Notes: a model not told the origin generated them from the sequence alone. A stretch of 64,000 bases of DNA from Saccharopolyspora hirsuta (GCF_008630535.1 NZ_VWPH01000013.1:1-64000), one strand, 5' to 3'. Counted from the stretch's first letter, positions 17,453 through 27,152 are shown. A program made the numbers and translations.

Positions 17453-20041
17453 ATGGACGCGTTCAACCCGACGACCAAGACCCAGCAGGCGATCTCCTCG
17501 GCGGTGCAGGCCGCGACCGTGGCCGGCAACCCGGACGTCAGCCCCGCGCACCTGCTCGGCGCGCTGCTCGCCCAGGGCGACGGGCTGACCGCACCGCTGC
17601 TGACCGCGGTCGGCGCCGAGCCCGCGGCGGTGCGCCAGGAGCTGGAGCAGCTGATGAACAGCCTGCCCGCGGCCAGCGGCAGCACGGTGTCCGCGCCGCA
17701 GCTGTCCCGCGACGCGGTCAAGGCGCTCACCCACGCCCAGCGGCTGGCGACCGAGATGGGCGACGAGTACGTCTCCACCGAGCACCTGCTGGTCGGGCTG
17801 GCCGCTGAGGGCGGCCGGGTCGCAGACCTGCTCAAGAAGCACGGCGCCACGCCCGAGGCGCTGACCGACGCCTTCGGCAACGTGCGCGGCTCGGCCCGCG
17901 TGACCAGCCCGGACCCCGAAGGCACCTACAAGGCCCTGGAGAAGTACGGCCAGGACCTCACCGACCGCGCCCGCAAGGGCGACCTGGACCCGGTGATCGG
18001 CCGCGACACCGAGATCCGCCGCGTGGTGCAGGTGCTCTCCCGCCGCACCAAGAACAACCCGGTCCTCATCGGCGAGCCCGGTGTCGGCAAGACCGCGATC
18101 GTCGAGGGCCTGGCCCAGCGGATCGTCGCCGGGGACGTGCCGGAGTCGCTGCGCGGCAAGCGCGTGGTGGCGCTGGACCTTGGCTCGATGGTGGCCGGGG
18201 CGAAGTACCGCGGCGAGTTCGAGGAGCGGCTCAAGGCGGTGCTCAAGGAGATCACCGACTCCGCCGGGCAGGTCATCACCTTCATCGACGAGCTGCACAC
18301 CATCGTCGGCGCCGGGGCCAGCGGCGAGGGCGCGATGGACGCCGGGAACATGATCAAGCCGATGCTGGCCCGCGGCGAGCTGCGCATGGTCGGCGCCACC
18401 ACGCTCGACGAGTACCGCCAGCACATCGAGACCGATGCCGCGCTGGAGCGCCGGTTCCAGCAGGTGCTGGTCGGCGAGCCGAGCCCGGAGGACACGGTGG
18501 CGATCCTGCGCGGGCTCAAGGAGCGCTACGAGGTGCACCACGGCGTGCGGATCACCGACGGTGCGCTGGTCGCCGCGGCCACCCTGTCCGACCGCTACAT
18601 CACCGCGCGCTTCCTGCCGGACAAGGCGATCGACCTGGTCGACGAGGCGGCGTCCCGGCTGCGCATGGAGATCGACTCCCGCCCGGTGGAGATCGACGAG
18701 GTCGAGCGCGCCGTGCGGCGGCTGGAGATCGAGGAGATGGCGCTGTCCAAGGAGGACGACCCGGCCTCCCTGGAGCGGCTGGCCGCGCTGCGCGCCGAGC
18801 TCGCCGACCGCCGCGAGAAGCTGTCCGAGCTGACCGCGCGCTGGCAGCAGGAGAAGGAGTCCATCGACAAGGTCCGCGACCTGAAGACGCAGCTGGAGCA
18901 GCTGCGCGGCGAGTCCGAGCGCGCCGAGCGCGACGGCGACCTGGGCAAGGCCGCCGAGCTGCGCTACGGCCGGATCCCGCAGCTGGAGAAGGAGCTCGAC
19001 GCGGCCACCGCCGCGCAGTCCGAGCGCAAGGCGATGCTGCAGGAGGAGGTCACCGCCGACGACGTCGCGGACGTGGTGAGCTCCTGGACCGGCATCCCCG
19101 CCGGGCGGCTGCTGGAGGGCGAGACGGCGAAGCTGCTGCGCATGGAGGAGGCCCTCGGCGCCCACGTGGTCGGGCAGGCCGAGGCGGTGCGCGCGGTGTC
19201 CGACGCGGTGCGCCGCACCCGCGCCGGGGTCGCCGACCCGGACCGGCCCACCGGCTCGTTCCTGTTCCTGGGCCCGACGGGCGTCGGCAAGACCGAGCTG
19301 GCCAAGGCGCTGGCCGGGTTCCTGTTCGACGACGAGCGGGCGATGATCCGCATCGACATGTCCGAGTACGCCGAGAAGCACTCGGTGGCCCGGCTGGTCG
19401 GTGCGCCGCCCGGGTACGTGGGCTACGACCAGGGCGGCCAGCTGACCGAGTCGGTGCGCCGCCGCCCCTACTCGGTGGTGCTGTTCGACGAGGTGGAGAA
19501 GGCGCACCCGGACGTCTTCGACGTGCTGCTGCAGGTGCTCGACGACGGTCGGCTCACCGACGGCCAGGGCCGCACGGTGGACTTCCGCAACACCATCCTG
19601 GTGCTGACCTCGAACCTGGGCTCGCAGGCGATCGCCGACCCGAACCTGTCCGAGCGGGAGCGCGACGACGCGGTCATGTCGGTGGTGCGCAAGCACTTCA
19701 AGCCGGAGTTCCTGAACCGGCTGGACGACGTGGTGGTGTTCCACTCGCTGTCCACCGAGGAGCTGACGTCCATCGTGGACATCCAGGTGGACCGCCTGGG
19801 CCAGCGCCTGGCGCAGCGCCGCCTCACCCTCGACGTCCAACCGGCGGCGCGGGACTGGTTGGCGCTCAACGGCTTCGACCCGGTCTACGGCGCGCGCCCG
19901 CTGCGCCGCCTGGTCCAGTCGGCCATCGGCGACCAGCTGGCTCGCAAGCTGCTGGCCGGTGAGATCCGCGAGGGCGACAAGATCCGCGTCGACACCACCG
20001 ACGACAACGAATCCCTCACGGTCACCGCGGCCGAGGGCTGA
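17453..20041 (+). CDS. clpB: ATP-dependent disaggregase ClpB
   Basis: An 862-residue Hsp100. The N-domain occupies residues 1-145. The first AAA+ module has Walker A GEPGVGKT and Walker [10 protein letters not shown] long coiled-coil middle domain (about 410-520) follows and marks ClpB rather than ClpA or ClpC. The second module has [14 protein letters not shown] and [13 protein letters not shown]. It pulls apart aggregated proteins together with DnaK. The ATG follows GACGAGGTGAGGA. The HAIR operator upstream places it in the same HspR regulon as the dnaK operon 9 kb away. Confidence 0.97.
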   Translation: MDAFNPTTKTQQAISSAVQAATVAGNPDVSPAHLLGALLAQGDGLTAPLLTAVGAEPAAVRQELEQLMNSLPAASGSTVSAPQLSRDAVKALTHAQRLATEMGDEYVSTEHLLVGLAAEGGRVADLLKKHGATPEALTDAFGNVRGSARVTSPDPEGTYKALEKYGQDLTDRARKGDLDPVIGRDTEIRRVVQVLSRRTKNNPVLIGEPGVGKTAIVEGLAQRIVAGDVPESLRGKRVVALDLGSMVAGAKYRGEFEERLKAVLKEITDSAGQVITFIDELHTIVGAGASGEGAMDAGNMIKPMLARGELRMVGATTLDEYRQHIETDAALERRFQQVLVGEPSPEDTVAILRGLKERYEVHHGVRITDGALVAAATLSDRYITARFLPDKAIDLVDEAASRLRMEIDSRPVEIDEVERAVRRLEIEEMALSKEDDPASLERLAALRAELADRREKLSELTARWQQEKESIDKVRDLKTQLEQLRGESERAERDGDLGKAAELRYGRIPQLEKELDAATAAQSERKAMLQEEVTADDVADVVSSWTGIPAGRLLEGETAKLLRMEEALGAHVVGQAEAVRAVSDAVRRTRAGVADPDRPTGSFLFLGPTGVGKTELAKALAGFLFDDERAMIRIDMSEYAEKHSVARLVGAPPGYVGYDQGGQLTESVRRRPYSVVLFDEVEKAHPDVFDVLLQVLDDGRLTDGQGRTVDFRNTILVLTSNLGSQAIADPNLSERERDDAVMSVVRKHFKPEFLNRLDDVVVFHSLSTEELTSIVDIQVDRLGQRLAQRRLTLDVQPAARDWLALNGFDPVYGARPLRRLVQSAIGDQLARKLLAGEIREGDKIRVDTTDDNESLTVTAAEG

Positions 20042-20044
20042 GGT

Positions 20045-20079
20045 CGTGAGCGGCGATGGTTCCGCCATCGCCGCTCACG
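20045..20079. terminator. bidirectional terminator between clpB and an MFS gene
   Basis: CGTGAGCGGCGATGG at 20045-20059, loop TTCCG, perfect complement at 20065-20079. It lies between convergent genes. Confidence 0.8.
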
Positions 20080-20087
20080 AGTCCCGG

Positions 20088-21311
20088 TCAGCGGTGGAGG
20101 TAGGTCGAGGTCACGGCGATCGCGGCGAACAGCGCTGCGGCCGAGGCGAAGACGACCGTTGCCGCGGTGAGGCCGAAGAAGGTGCTGACCACGCCCAGCG
20201 CCACGCTGGGGACTCCTGCCGACAGGTAGGCCACCACGTAGATCAGCGCCGAGGTCCCCGCGCGGTGCTCGGGGGAGGCCAGGCCGGTCAGCATGCGCAT
20301 GCCGCCCATGAACACCACGCCCCAGCCGGTTCCCAGAACAGCTGCGGCGGCGAAGAACAGGATCGGCTGGTGCTCGACGGTCGAGGTCGCCACCCCGGCC
20401 AGCCCGAGGACCATCACCGGACCGCCGATCCGCACCGCGCGGCGGGCGTCCACACCGGACAGCACCAGCTGCGAGAGCCCGCCGAACCCGGCCAGCACCG
20501 CGACCGTCGCGCCCCCGATCAGGTAGGGGCTGCCGTGCACCATGCCCTTCGCCACCGACGGGCCGAGGGACATGAACATCCCGCCGACGATCCACGACGC
20601 CAGCAGCGTGGTGGCCATGAGCGCGAACGCGAGGCCCTTGCCCGCCGGGACGGTCGGCCGCTGCGGGCGCAGCACCTCGCGCAGCTTGCTGCGGTGGGCG
20701 ACCGGCTCGGGCATCGCCAGCACGCCGGGGATCGCCACCGCGAGGCCGAGCACGATCAGCAGGTAGCTGGTCAGCGTCGGACCGGGCACGTACTGCACGA
20801 GCGCCCCGGCCAGCAGCGAGCCCAGCGCCATGCCGAACGCCGCGGCCACCCCGTTGACCAGCGACCCGCGGTTGGTGCCGGGGCGCTGGAAGTCCAGCAG
20901 CGAGCCGCTGATCGCGCTGGTCGCCACGCCGGTGGCCAGGCCCTGCAGCGCGCGTCCCGCGTACAACCAGCCCACGGCGGGTGCGAAGGCGAGCAGCAGC
21001 ATCGAGACGATCTCCAGCACGACCGCGACCAGGAGCACCGGTCGGCGCCCGATGTGGTCGGACAGCGAGCCGAACAGCAGCAGCGCGGCCAGGATCGCGA
21101 CCGCGTAGACGGCGAACACCTCGGTGAGCACGGTGGTCGTGAAGCCCCACCGCTGCTGGTAGATCGAGTACATCGGGGACGGCGCGGTGGACGCCATCAG
21201 GAACAGGGCGTAGAGCGCGCCGATGAACCAGAACGAAGCGGACCGGGACAGCCCGCCGCTGCGGAACGCGCGGACCGCGCCGCGGGGCCGAACGAGTTCC
21301 GTGGTGGTCAT
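20088..21311 (-). CDS. MFS transporter
   Basis: A 407-residue major facilitator with twelve predicted helices. The loop 2-3 motif is LLFGSLSDHIGRRPVLL (G-x-x-x-D-x-x-G-R-R), and helix 4 carries YAGRALQGLATGVATS. The substrate is unknown; members of this group are usually drug or metabolite exporters. The frame begins upstream at 21386, but the ATG at 21311 (MTTTELVRPRG) is chosen because the upstream part overlaps both operator palindromes. It is divergent from a TetR gene, and two 20-bp palindromes in the shared gap suggest repression by that protein. Confidence 0.85.
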   Translation of the reverse strand: MTTTELVRPRGAVRAFRSGGLSRSASFWFIGALYALFLMASTAPSPMYSIYQQRWGFTTTVLTEVFAVYAVAILAALLLFGSLSDHIGRRPVLLVAVVLEIVSMLLLAFAPAVGWLYAGRALQGLATGVATSAISGSLLDFQRPGTNRGSLVNGVAAAFGMALGSLLAGALVQYVPGPTLTSYLLIVLGLAVAIPGVLAMPEPVAHRSKLREVLRPQRPTVPAGKGLAFALMATTLLASWIVGGMFMSLGPSVAKGMVHGSPYLIGGATVAVLAGFGGLSQLVLSGVDARRAVRIGGPVMVLGLAGVATSTVEHQPILFFAAAAVLGTGWGVVFMGGMRMLTGLASPEHRAGTSALIYVVAYLSAGVPSVALGVVSTFFGLTAATVVFASAAALFAAIAVTSTYLHR

Positions 21312-21338
21312 GGTTGCTTCCCATCCTCGCGAAAGACC

Positions 21339-21394
21339 GGAACGGACGATTCCGTTCCGCTGCAACCCGAGGGCGGAACGGATCATTCCGCTCC
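21339..21394. promoter_or_regulatory. two TetR-type operator palindromes
   Basis: Box 1, 21339-21358, is GGAACGGA-CGAT-TCCGTTCC, a perfect palindrome apart from the centre. Box 2, 21375-21394, is GGAACGGA-TCAT-TCCGCTCC, with one mismatch. They lie between the divergent MFS and TetR genes, 36 bases apart start to start. Confidence 0.8.
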
Positions 21395-21439
21395 GGGGTT
21401 ATCCTGTGTCCCAAGACACCCCTGGTGTCGAGTCCTGCT

Positions 21440-21516
21440 CAACCGCACCTCAGGGGACACCGATGCAACCCAGCCGCAAGAAACCGCGAAACGTGGGATC
21501 CCTCCCGGACGCGACC
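21440..21516. repeat. dispersed 77-bp repeat, copy 1 (overlaps the TetR N-terminus)
   Basis: Beginning CAACCGCACCTCAGGGGACA and containing AAGAAACCGCGAAACGTG, it closely matches 27783-27858. Here it supplies the first codons of the TetR gene; in the other copy it is intergenic. Confidence 0.6.
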
Positions 21517-22140
21517 GCCGCTGACAATCACGGAGAGGTGGACGGCCTGGTCATCCGGGCGGCTCGCGACGTGTTCGCCGAGCAGGGCTTCGCCGCCCCG
21601 ATGGCCGAGGTCGCCAAGCGCGCGGGCGTCGGCGTGGCCAGCGTGTACCGCCGCTACCCGAGCAAGCACGAGCTGGTCGAGCAGGTGCGCATCGACGGGT
21701 TCCGGCTGATGCTCGCCGAGGCCGAGCAGGCGCGCGCCCAGGAGTCCGACCCGTGGGCGGCCCTGGTCCGGTTCATGCAGCGGTGCCTGCGGGAGAGCTC
21801 CGGGATCGGCGCGGTGATGCCGCCGATGGACCCGCAGCACGTCTACTCGGACGAGTTCCGCGACCTCCAGCGACGGGTCGCGAAGGAGCTGGAGGAGCTG
21901 GTCACCGCCGCCCAGGAGGCCGGTGAGCTGCGCTCGGACGTCGACTGGCCGGACATCCTGCTGCTGCTCAAGCACCTCAACCCGCGCCTGCCGACCAGCG
22001 AGCACCGCCGCGCGGAGCTGCGCTCCCGCTACCTCGCCCTGGTCCTCGAAGGCCTGCGCGCCGGTGGCCCGGAGCTCCCCGGCTCGGCCCCGGACCGCGC
22101 GGAGTGGCAGTCCCTCTGCGACAACCTGGCCACGTCCTAG
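21463..22140 (+). CDS. TetR-family transcriptional regulator
   Basis: A 225-residue regulator with an unusually basic N-terminal extension (MQPSRKKPRN). The helix-turn-helix is near residues 28-75: VIRAARDVFAEQGFAAPMAE, then VAKRAGVGVASVYRRYPSKH. The C-terminal domain is all helical. The ATG at 21463 lies within a short repeat also found at 27.8 kb, so part of the N-terminus may derive from that element; a GTG at 21538 is an alternative start but has poor spacing from GGAGAG. It probably binds the two palindromes in the divergent region and represses the MFS gene and itself. Confidence 0.85.
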   Translation: MQPSRKKPRNVGSLPDATAADNHGEVDGLVIRAARDVFAEQGFAAPMAEVAKRAGVGVASVYRRYPSKHELVEQVRIDGFRLMLAEAEQARAQESDPWAALVRFMQRCLRESSGIGAVMPPMDPQHVYSDEFRDLQRRVAKELEELVTAAQEAGELRSDVDWPDILLLLKHLNPRLPTSEHRRAELRSRYLALVLEGLRAGGPELPGSAPDRAEWQSLCDNLATS

Positions 22141-22157
22141 CGATTGACCCACCCTCG

Positions 22158-22184
22158 CGCCCCGACGTCCGTCGGGGCGTTTTT
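22158..22184 (+). terminator. rho-independent terminator
   Basis: CGCCCCGAC, loop GTCC, GTCGGGGCG, then five T. This is a classical terminator 18 bases after the TetR stop. Confidence 0.9.
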
Positions 22185-22213
22185 GCTGCTCAGGGGTCAT
22201 TTTCGCGGTTCCG

Positions 22214-22253
22214 CTCGACAAAGATCATCGTATGGTTATCCTATGGTCATAGG
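22214..22253 (+). promoter_or_regulatory. promoter and operator of the GntR-ABC operon
   Basis: CTCGAC at 22214-22219 and TATCCT at 22237-22242 are spaced 17 bases apart. The palindrome CCTATGGTCATAGG at 22240-22253 overlaps the -10 box and is a good candidate operator for the GntR protein encoded next. Confidence 0.65.
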
Positions 22254-22276
22254 TAAATAGAGATGGGAGCGAGTGC

Positions 22277-22669
22277 TTGATCGAGTTCCGGGTCGACACG
22301 GGATCGGGCGTGCCGCCGTACCGGCAGCTCGTGCACCAGGTCGAGCACGCCCTCCGGCTCGGGCAGCTGCAGGTCGGGGATCGGCTGCCCACCGTCAAGG
22401 AAGTCGCGAAGAACCTGGTCATCAACCCGAACACGGTGTTGAAGGCCTATCGCGAGCTGGAGCACAAGGGATTGGCCAAGGGCCGTCCGGGACAGGGCAC
22501 CTTCATCGAGCAGGGCCTGGTCGGACTGCCCGCGGAGAAGCAGGCCGAGCTGCGCGCCGGTCTGGAGTCGTGGCTGGCCGAGGCGCACCGCGCGGGCATG
22601 GACGCCGACGGGATCGCGGCGCTGGTCGCGACGGTGCTGGCCGAGTTTCGCCAGGAGGAGCGGAAGTGA
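22277..22669 (+). CDS. GntR-family regulator (YtrA type)
   Basis: A 130-residue protein. Residues 10-75 are a GntR winged helix (GVPPYRQLVHQVEHALRLGQ, LPTVKEVAKNLVINPNTVLK, AYRELEHKGLAKGRPGQGTF). The short C-terminal region of about 55 residues, with no large ligand domain, is the YtrA subfamily, which normally controls the ABC transporter encoded beside it. The start is a TTG after GGGAGC. The stop overlaps the GTG of the ATPase gene. The palindrome over the promoter is the likely operator. Confidence 0.88.
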   Translation: MIEFRVDTGSGVPPYRQLVHQVEHALRLGQLQVGDRLPTVKEVAKNLVINPNTVLKAYRELEHKGLAKGRPGQGTFIEQGLVGLPAEKQAELRAGLESWLAEAHRAGMDADGIAALVATVLAEFRQEERK

Positions 22670-23541
22670 ACGAGATAGCGATACGAACCAGCGGGCTGGG
22701 CAAGCGGTACCGGCAGCAGTGGGCGCTGCGCGGCTGCGACATCGAGGTCCCGGCCGGGCGGGTGGTCGGGCTGGTCGGCCCGAACGGCGCGGGCAAGTCG
22801 ACGCTGATGAACCTGGTCGTCGGCCTGCTGGCGCCGACCGAGGGCGAGCTGGAGGTCCTGGGCCGCCCGGTGCGGACGAGCACCGTGCTGCACCGGGTCG
22901 CCTACATCGACCAGGAGCACACGCTGTACCGGAACTTCCGGGTGCGCGAGATGGTCAAGGCGGGCCGGAAGCTCAACCAGCGCTGGGACGACCAGGTCGC
23001 GCTCGACCGGCTCGCCGAGCTGAACATCCCGCTGGACAGCAGGATCAGCGCGCTCTCCGGCGGCCAGCGCGCGCAGGTCGCGCTCGCGGTGGCGCTGGCG
23101 AAGCAACCCGACCTGCTGATCCTCGACGAGCCGGTGGCCAGCCTCGACCCGCTGGCCCGGCGGGAGCTGATGAGCGTGCTGATGGAGGCCAAGGCCGACT
23201 CGGGCTGCACCGTGGTGCTGTCCTCGCACGTGGTCTCCGAGCTGGAACGGCTCTGCGACCACCTGATCGTGCTCGACCGCGGCCGGGTCAAGCTCGCCGA
23301 CGACATCGACGACCTGCTGGAGCAGCACCACCTGCTGACCGGACCGGCCGCCGCCGCGGACGACGTGGCCGGGCAGGTCGTGCACCGGGACGACCGCGGC
23401 GACCGGGTTTCACTGCTGGTGCGCGGCCCCCGCCCGGAGCCGGGCTCGCCGTGGGACGTCCAGCACGTCGACCTGGAGACCCTGGTCATGCACTACCTGA
23501 CCGCCGCGGCTCCGGTGCGACCGCAGGAGGTCGCCGCATGA
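22666..23541 (+). CDS. ABC transporter ATP-binding protein
   Basis: A 291-residue ATPase. Walker A is GLVGPNGAGKSTLM, the signature is LSGGQRAQVALAVALA, Walker B is LLILDEPVASLD, and the switch histidine is in VLSSHVVSELERL. About 70 residues after the core probably contact the permeases. It drives an exporter of the YtrB/EcsA kind. The GTG start overlaps the GntR stop in GTGA, and the stop overlaps the permease ATG in ATGA, so the three genes are translationally coupled. Confidence 0.92.
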   Translation: MNEIAIRTSGLGKRYRQQWALRGCDIEVPAGRVVGLVGPNGAGKSTLMNLVVGLLAPTEGELEVLGRPVRTSTVLHRVAYIDQEHTLYRNFRVREMVKAGRKLNQRWDDQVALDRLAELNIPLDSRISALSGGQRAQVALAVALAKQPDLLILDEPVASLDPLARRELMSVLMEAKADSGCTVVLSSHVVSELERLCDHLIVLDRGRVKLADDIDDLLEQHHLLTGPAAAADDVAGQVVHRDDRGDRVSLLVRGPRPEPGSPWDVQHVDLETLVMHYLTAAAPVRPQEVAA

Positions 23542-24344
23542 CCTGGCTGGCGTGGCGGCAGCACCGCCTGGGACTGGCCGGTTTCGCCGTCCTCTTCCTC
23601 GCCGTGGTCGCGCTCTACCGGCTCGCCGCTCCGCTCGGCGCCGACGCCCTGACCGTCTACACCGCGGCCGCCGGTTTCTCGCGGCTGGTCAAGCTCGGCG
23701 AGGACGTCAGCACGTACCTGCAGCCGCTGCCGGTGCTGGTCGGCATGTTCGCCGGTGCTCCGCTGGTGTCCCGGGAGATCGAGCACGGCACCTACCGGTA
23801 CGCCTGGACGCAGGGGACCTCGCGCGGGAACTGGTTGCGCAGCAAGGTGCTCCTGGTCGGCGGTGCCGTGCTGGTGCTCAGCGCGCTGGTCTCGGCGGTG
23901 CACATGGCCTGGTTCGCGCCGGCGGCCCCCGACCGCGGCTGGTTCCAGCTGTTCAACCAGTCGATCCTGGTGTTCCCGGCGACCTGCCTGTTCACCTTCG
24001 CCCTGGGCGTGGCGATCGGCGCGCTGATCAGGCGGACCGTGCCCGCGATGGCGACCACGCTGGTCGCGGCCGGGGCGGTGTTCCTGCTGTTCGCCACGGT
24101 GCTGCGGCCGAACTACCAGGCGCCGCTGACCGTCAGCAGCCCGGTGACCGCCATCGACGGCCCGCCGGAGCTCGACGGCGCCTACTACCTCGGCTCCGTC
24201 GTGAACGGCGAGATGACGACCACCTCCTACCACCCGGCCGACCGGTTCTGGACGTTCCAGTTCGTCGAGGCCGGTATCTACCTGGCGCTGACCGCCGCCC
24301 TCCTGGCGCTCACCTTCTGGTGGCTGCGCCGCAAGTTCAGCTGA
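23538..24344 (+). CDS. ABC transporter permease, first paralogue
   Basis: A 268-residue membrane protein beginning MTWLAWRQHRLGLAGFAVLF, with six predicted helices. Conserved features shared with the second permease are LVSREIEHGTYRYAWTQGTS and a C-terminal DRFWTFQFVEAGIYLALTAA ending in Arg-Arg-Lys. The two paralogues may form the membrane half of one transporter. The substrate is unknown; in YtrABC-like systems, cell-envelope compounds are suspected. The ATG overlaps the ATPase stop. Confidence 0.85.
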   Translation: MTWLAWRQHRLGLAGFAVLFLAVVALYRLAAPLGADALTVYTAAAGFSRLVKLGEDVSTYLQPLPVLVGMFAGAPLVSREIEHGTYRYAWTQGTSRGNWLRSKVLLVGGAVLVLSALVSAVHMAWFAPAAPDRGWFQLFNQSILVFPATCLFTFALGVAIGALIRRTVPAMATTLVAAGAVFLLFATVLRPNYQAPLTVSSPVTAIDGPPELDGAYYLGSVVNGEMTTTSYHPADRFWTFQFVEAGIYLALTAALLALTFWWLRRKFS

Positions 24345-24350
24345 ACCCGC

Positions 24351-24414
24351 TCCGGGCAGCGCGAGAACCCCCTCACCAGGACGCGAAATCGCGTCCGGCT
24401 CGACGCTGCCCGGA
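24351..24414 (+). other. nested hairpin between the two permease genes
   Basis: TCCGGGCAGCG at 24351-24361 pairs perfectly with 24404-24414. Inside it GGACGCG/CGCGTCC (24379-24396, loop AAAT) forms a second perfect stem. It may be an mRNA stabiliser or attenuator that sets a different level for the second permease. Confidence 0.5.
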
Positions 24415-24437
24415 AAACCCGGACGAGGAGACAACGG

Positions 24438-25367
24438 ATGATCTGGTTGACCTGGCGGCAACACCGGCTCGCCGTCGCGGCCATCGCCGCGGTGCTGGTC
24501 GGTTTCGCCGGTTGGTTCCTGCTGCTGGGCAGCGGGATGCGCGGTTCGCTGGCACCGGGCGAGCTGTCCGGATGCCTCGGCATCGGGGTCGACTGCGGGG
24601 AGTGGTCGACGTCCGTCGGCCTGCTCTCCGAGCTGCAGCAGACGCTGCTGCCGCTGATCCCGGCGCTGATCGGCGCTTTCCTGGGCGCGCCGATGCTGTC
24701 GCGGGAGATCGAGCACCGCACCCTCCGCTACGCCTGGACGCAGGGGGTCTCCCGCGAGCACTGGCTGTTCGGCAAGGTGCTGCTGCTCGGCGGGGTGATC
24801 GTGCTGCTCGGCAGCGCGTTCTCCGCCGGGTACATGTACTTCTTCCAGCCCGCGGTGCCGGAGTGGAGCTGGTTCGACTCCTTCGGCATGGCCTGGCCGT
24901 CCTTCCCGGCCCTCTGCCTGTTCGGCTTCGCGCTCGGCGTCCTGGCGGGCACGCTCACCCGGCACGTGCTCGTCGGGATGGCGCTGGCGCTGTTCGGGTT
25001 CCTGGCGGTGTTCCTGCCGGTCGTGGCGTGGCTGCGGCCGCGCTACATGTCGCCGGAGCGGATCCCCGTCGACGAGTACTACCGGGGCGAGCCCGGCTGG
25101 ATCACGGACTTCACCTACCGGACCCCGACCGGTGCGGAGGTCGACGTCTGGGAGGCGATGCGGATGAGCGGCGTCCCGCACGAGTCGCGGTCCTTCGGAT
25201 CGGCGCAGATCGACCAGCTGCAGCAGGCCGGGTTCACCGAGCTGGCGATCGTCCAGCCCGGCGACCGGTTCTGGACCTTCCAGCTCGTCGACGCCACGGT
25301 CTTCGCGGTGCTCGCGGCGGTCTGCATCGGCGCGACGTGCTGGCTGCTGCGCCGCAAGGCGCTCTGA
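24438..25367 (+). CDS. ABC transporter permease, second paralogue
   Basis: A 309-residue membrane protein starting MIWLTWRQHRLAVAAIAAVL. It is similar to the preceding permease over its length: LSREIEHRTLRYAWTQGVSR and GDRFWTFQLVDATVFAVLAA line up. It is about 40 residues longer, mostly in the extracellular loop before the last helix (about 195-265). The ATG follows GACGAGGAGACAACGG. It lies 93 bases after the first permease, beyond a nested hairpin, and probably belongs to the same operon. Confidence 0.85.
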   Translation: MIWLTWRQHRLAVAAIAAVLVGFAGWFLLLGSGMRGSLAPGELSGCLGIGVDCGEWSTSVGLLSELQQTLLPLIPALIGAFLGAPMLSREIEHRTLRYAWTQGVSREHWLFGKVLLLGGVIVLLGSAFSAGYMYFFQPAVPEWSWFDSFGMAWPSFPALCLFGFALGVLAGTLTRHVLVGMALALFGFLAVFLPVVAWLRPRYMSPERIPVDEYYRGEPGWITDFTYRTPTGAEVDVWEAMRMSGVPHESRSFGSAQIDQLQQAGFTELAIVQPGDRFWTFQLVDATVFAVLAAVCIGATCWLLRRKAL

Positions 25368-25383
25368 GCGCCCGGCGTGGCGC

Positions 25384-25416
25384 AACGCCCGGCCGACCCG
25401 GGGGCGGCCGGGCGTT
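25384..25416 (+). terminator. terminator of the ABC operon
   Basis: AACGCCCGGCC at 25384-25394 and its complement GGCCGGGCGTT at 25406-25416, followed by TCC. Confidence 0.7.
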
Positions 25417-25507
25417 TCCGCAGGTCAACTTCAGCCGATGGGGCGGTTCCGGAGCGGATCTCCAGGTGATCTTCGTCTTCGGCGGTGATCGGACTACCCT
25501 GCGCAGT

Positions 25508-26200
25508 GTGGGCATACCTGCGTGGCTCTGGTTCGTCGTCGCCGTCCTCGCCATCGGCGCGGGCGTCGCGCTGCTGATCGCTGACCGGTCGCAGCGCGTC
25601 TCGAACAACCGGGAACGGCGGCGCTGGGCCGCGCTGCGCGGTTGGCAGTTCGCCGAGGTCGACCAAGTACTGCCGACCCGCTGGGAGCGCGGCGCGCTCG
25701 CCCAGTACGGCAGCCCGACGGCCACCGACGTGGTCGCCGGATCGACCTTCACCGCCGACGGGCGGCGCCAGGTCTACGTGATGGACCTCGCCGTCAACGG
25801 CCGGGCGGCGACCGTGCTGGTCGGCATCCGCTGCCGCCGGGCGGCCCCGGCCACCATCGAGCTGTGGCTGCCCGACGTGCCGGTGCCCCAGGACTCCGAG
25901 CTGGACCTGCTCGGCCCGGTCGGCGCCCGCTACGCGTTCGTCACCGAGGTGGCCGCGGCCCGTCCGCTGGTGACCCCGGACCTGGTGGACGCCACCGAGG
26001 AGATCGGCTCGGACGTCACCGTGGTGTGGCTGGAGGACGACTGGGTGCTGGCCGCCCTGGAGCCCGGCCAGGCCGACCCGGCCCGGCTGGAGCGCCTGCT
26101 CCGCGACCTCGGCGACCTGGCCGACCTGGTCGACCCCTTCGACACCGACCCGAACGAGGCGGAGACCCCCGCCGAGGTCGAGCCCTCCGAGTCCCGCTGA
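25508..26200 (+). CDS. conserved hypothetical membrane-anchored protein
   Basis: A 230-residue protein with one N-terminal helix ([20 protein letters not shown]) followed by a soluble domain beginning [17 protein letters not shown]. The rest is a mix of strands and helices with no recognised motif and an acidic tail. It resembles actinobacterial single-pass proteins of unknown function. The GTG at 25508 follows TACCCT at 25494-25499 with no ribosome site, which suggests a leaderless transcript. It stands alone between the ABC operon and an SDR gene. Confidence 0.65.
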   Translation: MGIPAWLWFVVAVLAIGAGVALLIADRSQRVSNNRERRRWAALRGWQFAEVDQVLPTRWERGALAQYGSPTATDVVAGSTFTADGRRQVYVMDLAVNGRAATVLVGIRCRRAAPATIELWLPDVPVPQDSELDLLGPVGARYAFVTEVAAARPLVTPDLVDATEEIGSDVTVVWLEDDWVLAALEPGQADPARLERLLRDLGDLADLVDPFDTDPNEAETPAEVEPSESR

Positions 26201-26331
26201 CCCCCGCCGCTGCTTCGGCGGTGGGGTCGTGTGCAGATCAAACGGCATCGACGGCCCGGACATCGCAGTGCCTGGCGGGCACCGGATCGGGGCGCGCGGC
26301 TGCGGGTGCGGGCCACGGTAAGTTCGGGCGC

Positions 26332-27105
26332 ATGCCTACCGCACTCGTCACCGGAGCCACCGCGGGGATCGGGCGCGCCTTCGCCCGCCGACTCGCCGCT
26401 GAAGGCCACGACATGGTCCTGGTCGCCCGCGACGCCGACCGGCTCGCCGAACTCGCCGACCGGCTGCAGTCCCGGCACGGGGTGCGCGTCGAGGTGCTCC
26501 CGGCGGACCTGGCCGACGCCGACCAGCGCGCGAAGGTCGAGCAGCGCCTCGCCGACGCCGAGCGGCCGGTGGACGTGCTGGTCAACAACGCCGGGTTCGG
26601 CACCGCCGGAGCCTTCTGGGACACCCCCGCCGCCGAGCTGCAGAAGCAGCTGGACCTCAACGCGGGCGCGGTGCTCGCGCTGACGCACGCCGCGGTGCCG
26701 GGCATGCGGGAGCGCGGCCGCGGCGACGTGATCAACGTGTCCAGCGTGGCCGGGTTCTTCCCGGTGGCCGGGTCGACCTACGGCGCGACCAAGGCCTACG
26801 TGACCGCCTTCTCGCAGGGCCTGTCCGTCTCGCTGACCGGCACCGGGGTGCGGGTCATGGCGCTGTGCCCCGGCTTCACCCAGACCGAGTTCCACCAGCG
26901 GGCCGGGCTGGAGATGGGGCGGCTGCCCAAGGCGTTCTGGCTGCAGGCCGACCAGGTGGTGCACGAGGCGCTGGCGGACCTCCGCCGCGGCAAGGACGTC
27001 TCGGTGCCGGGCGCGCAGTACAAGGCGCTGGTCACCCTGGGCCGCCTGGTGCCGCAGAAGCTCCAGCGCATGATCGTCACCCGCACCGTCCCCGACCGCA
27101 CCTGA
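26332..27105 (+). CDS. short-chain dehydrogenase/reductase (SDR)
   Basis: A 257-residue classical SDR. The nucleotide fold starts [20 protein letters not shown] (TGxxxGIG), followed by NNAGFGTAG, the catalytic Ser in [16 protein letters not shown], and YGATK with catalytic Tyr and Lys. An Arg in [10 protein letters not shown] after the second strand suggests NADP preference. The substrate is unknown. The ATG at 26332 follows a TAAGTT box by only seven bases, so the transcript may be leaderless. A CGTGAG-type terminator separates it from pyrE. Confidence 0.9.
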   Translation: MPTALVTGATAGIGRAFARRLAAEGHDMVLVARDADRLAELADRLQSRHGVRVEVLPADLADADQRAKVEQRLADAERPVDVLVNNAGFGTAGAFWDTPAAELQKQLDLNAGAVLALTHAAVPGMRERGRGDVINVSSVAGFFPVAGSTYGATKAYVTAFSQGLSVSLTGTGVRVMALCPGFTQTEFHQRAGLEMGRLPKAFWLQADQVVHEALADLRRGKDVSVPGAQYKALVTLGRLVPQKLQRMIVTRTVPDRT

Positions 27106-27110
27106 GCTGT

Positions 27111-27152
27111 CGTGAGTGCGTAACAGTGTTCGAACACCGTTACGCACTCACG
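27111..27152 (+). terminator. terminator between the SDR gene and pyrE
   Basis: CGTGAGTGCGTAAC at 27111-27124 pairs with 27139-27152, and GTGTTCGAACAC lies between. It shares its CGTGAG ends with the terminators at 15640, 20045 and 60327. Confidence 0.75.

Noticed and set aside
17369-20068. 899-codon open frame on the minus strand opposite clpB
   Set aside because: Composition is Leu/Arg/Gln/His-rich shadow of the clpB coding frame; no domain recognised, and clpB on the plus strand is certain.
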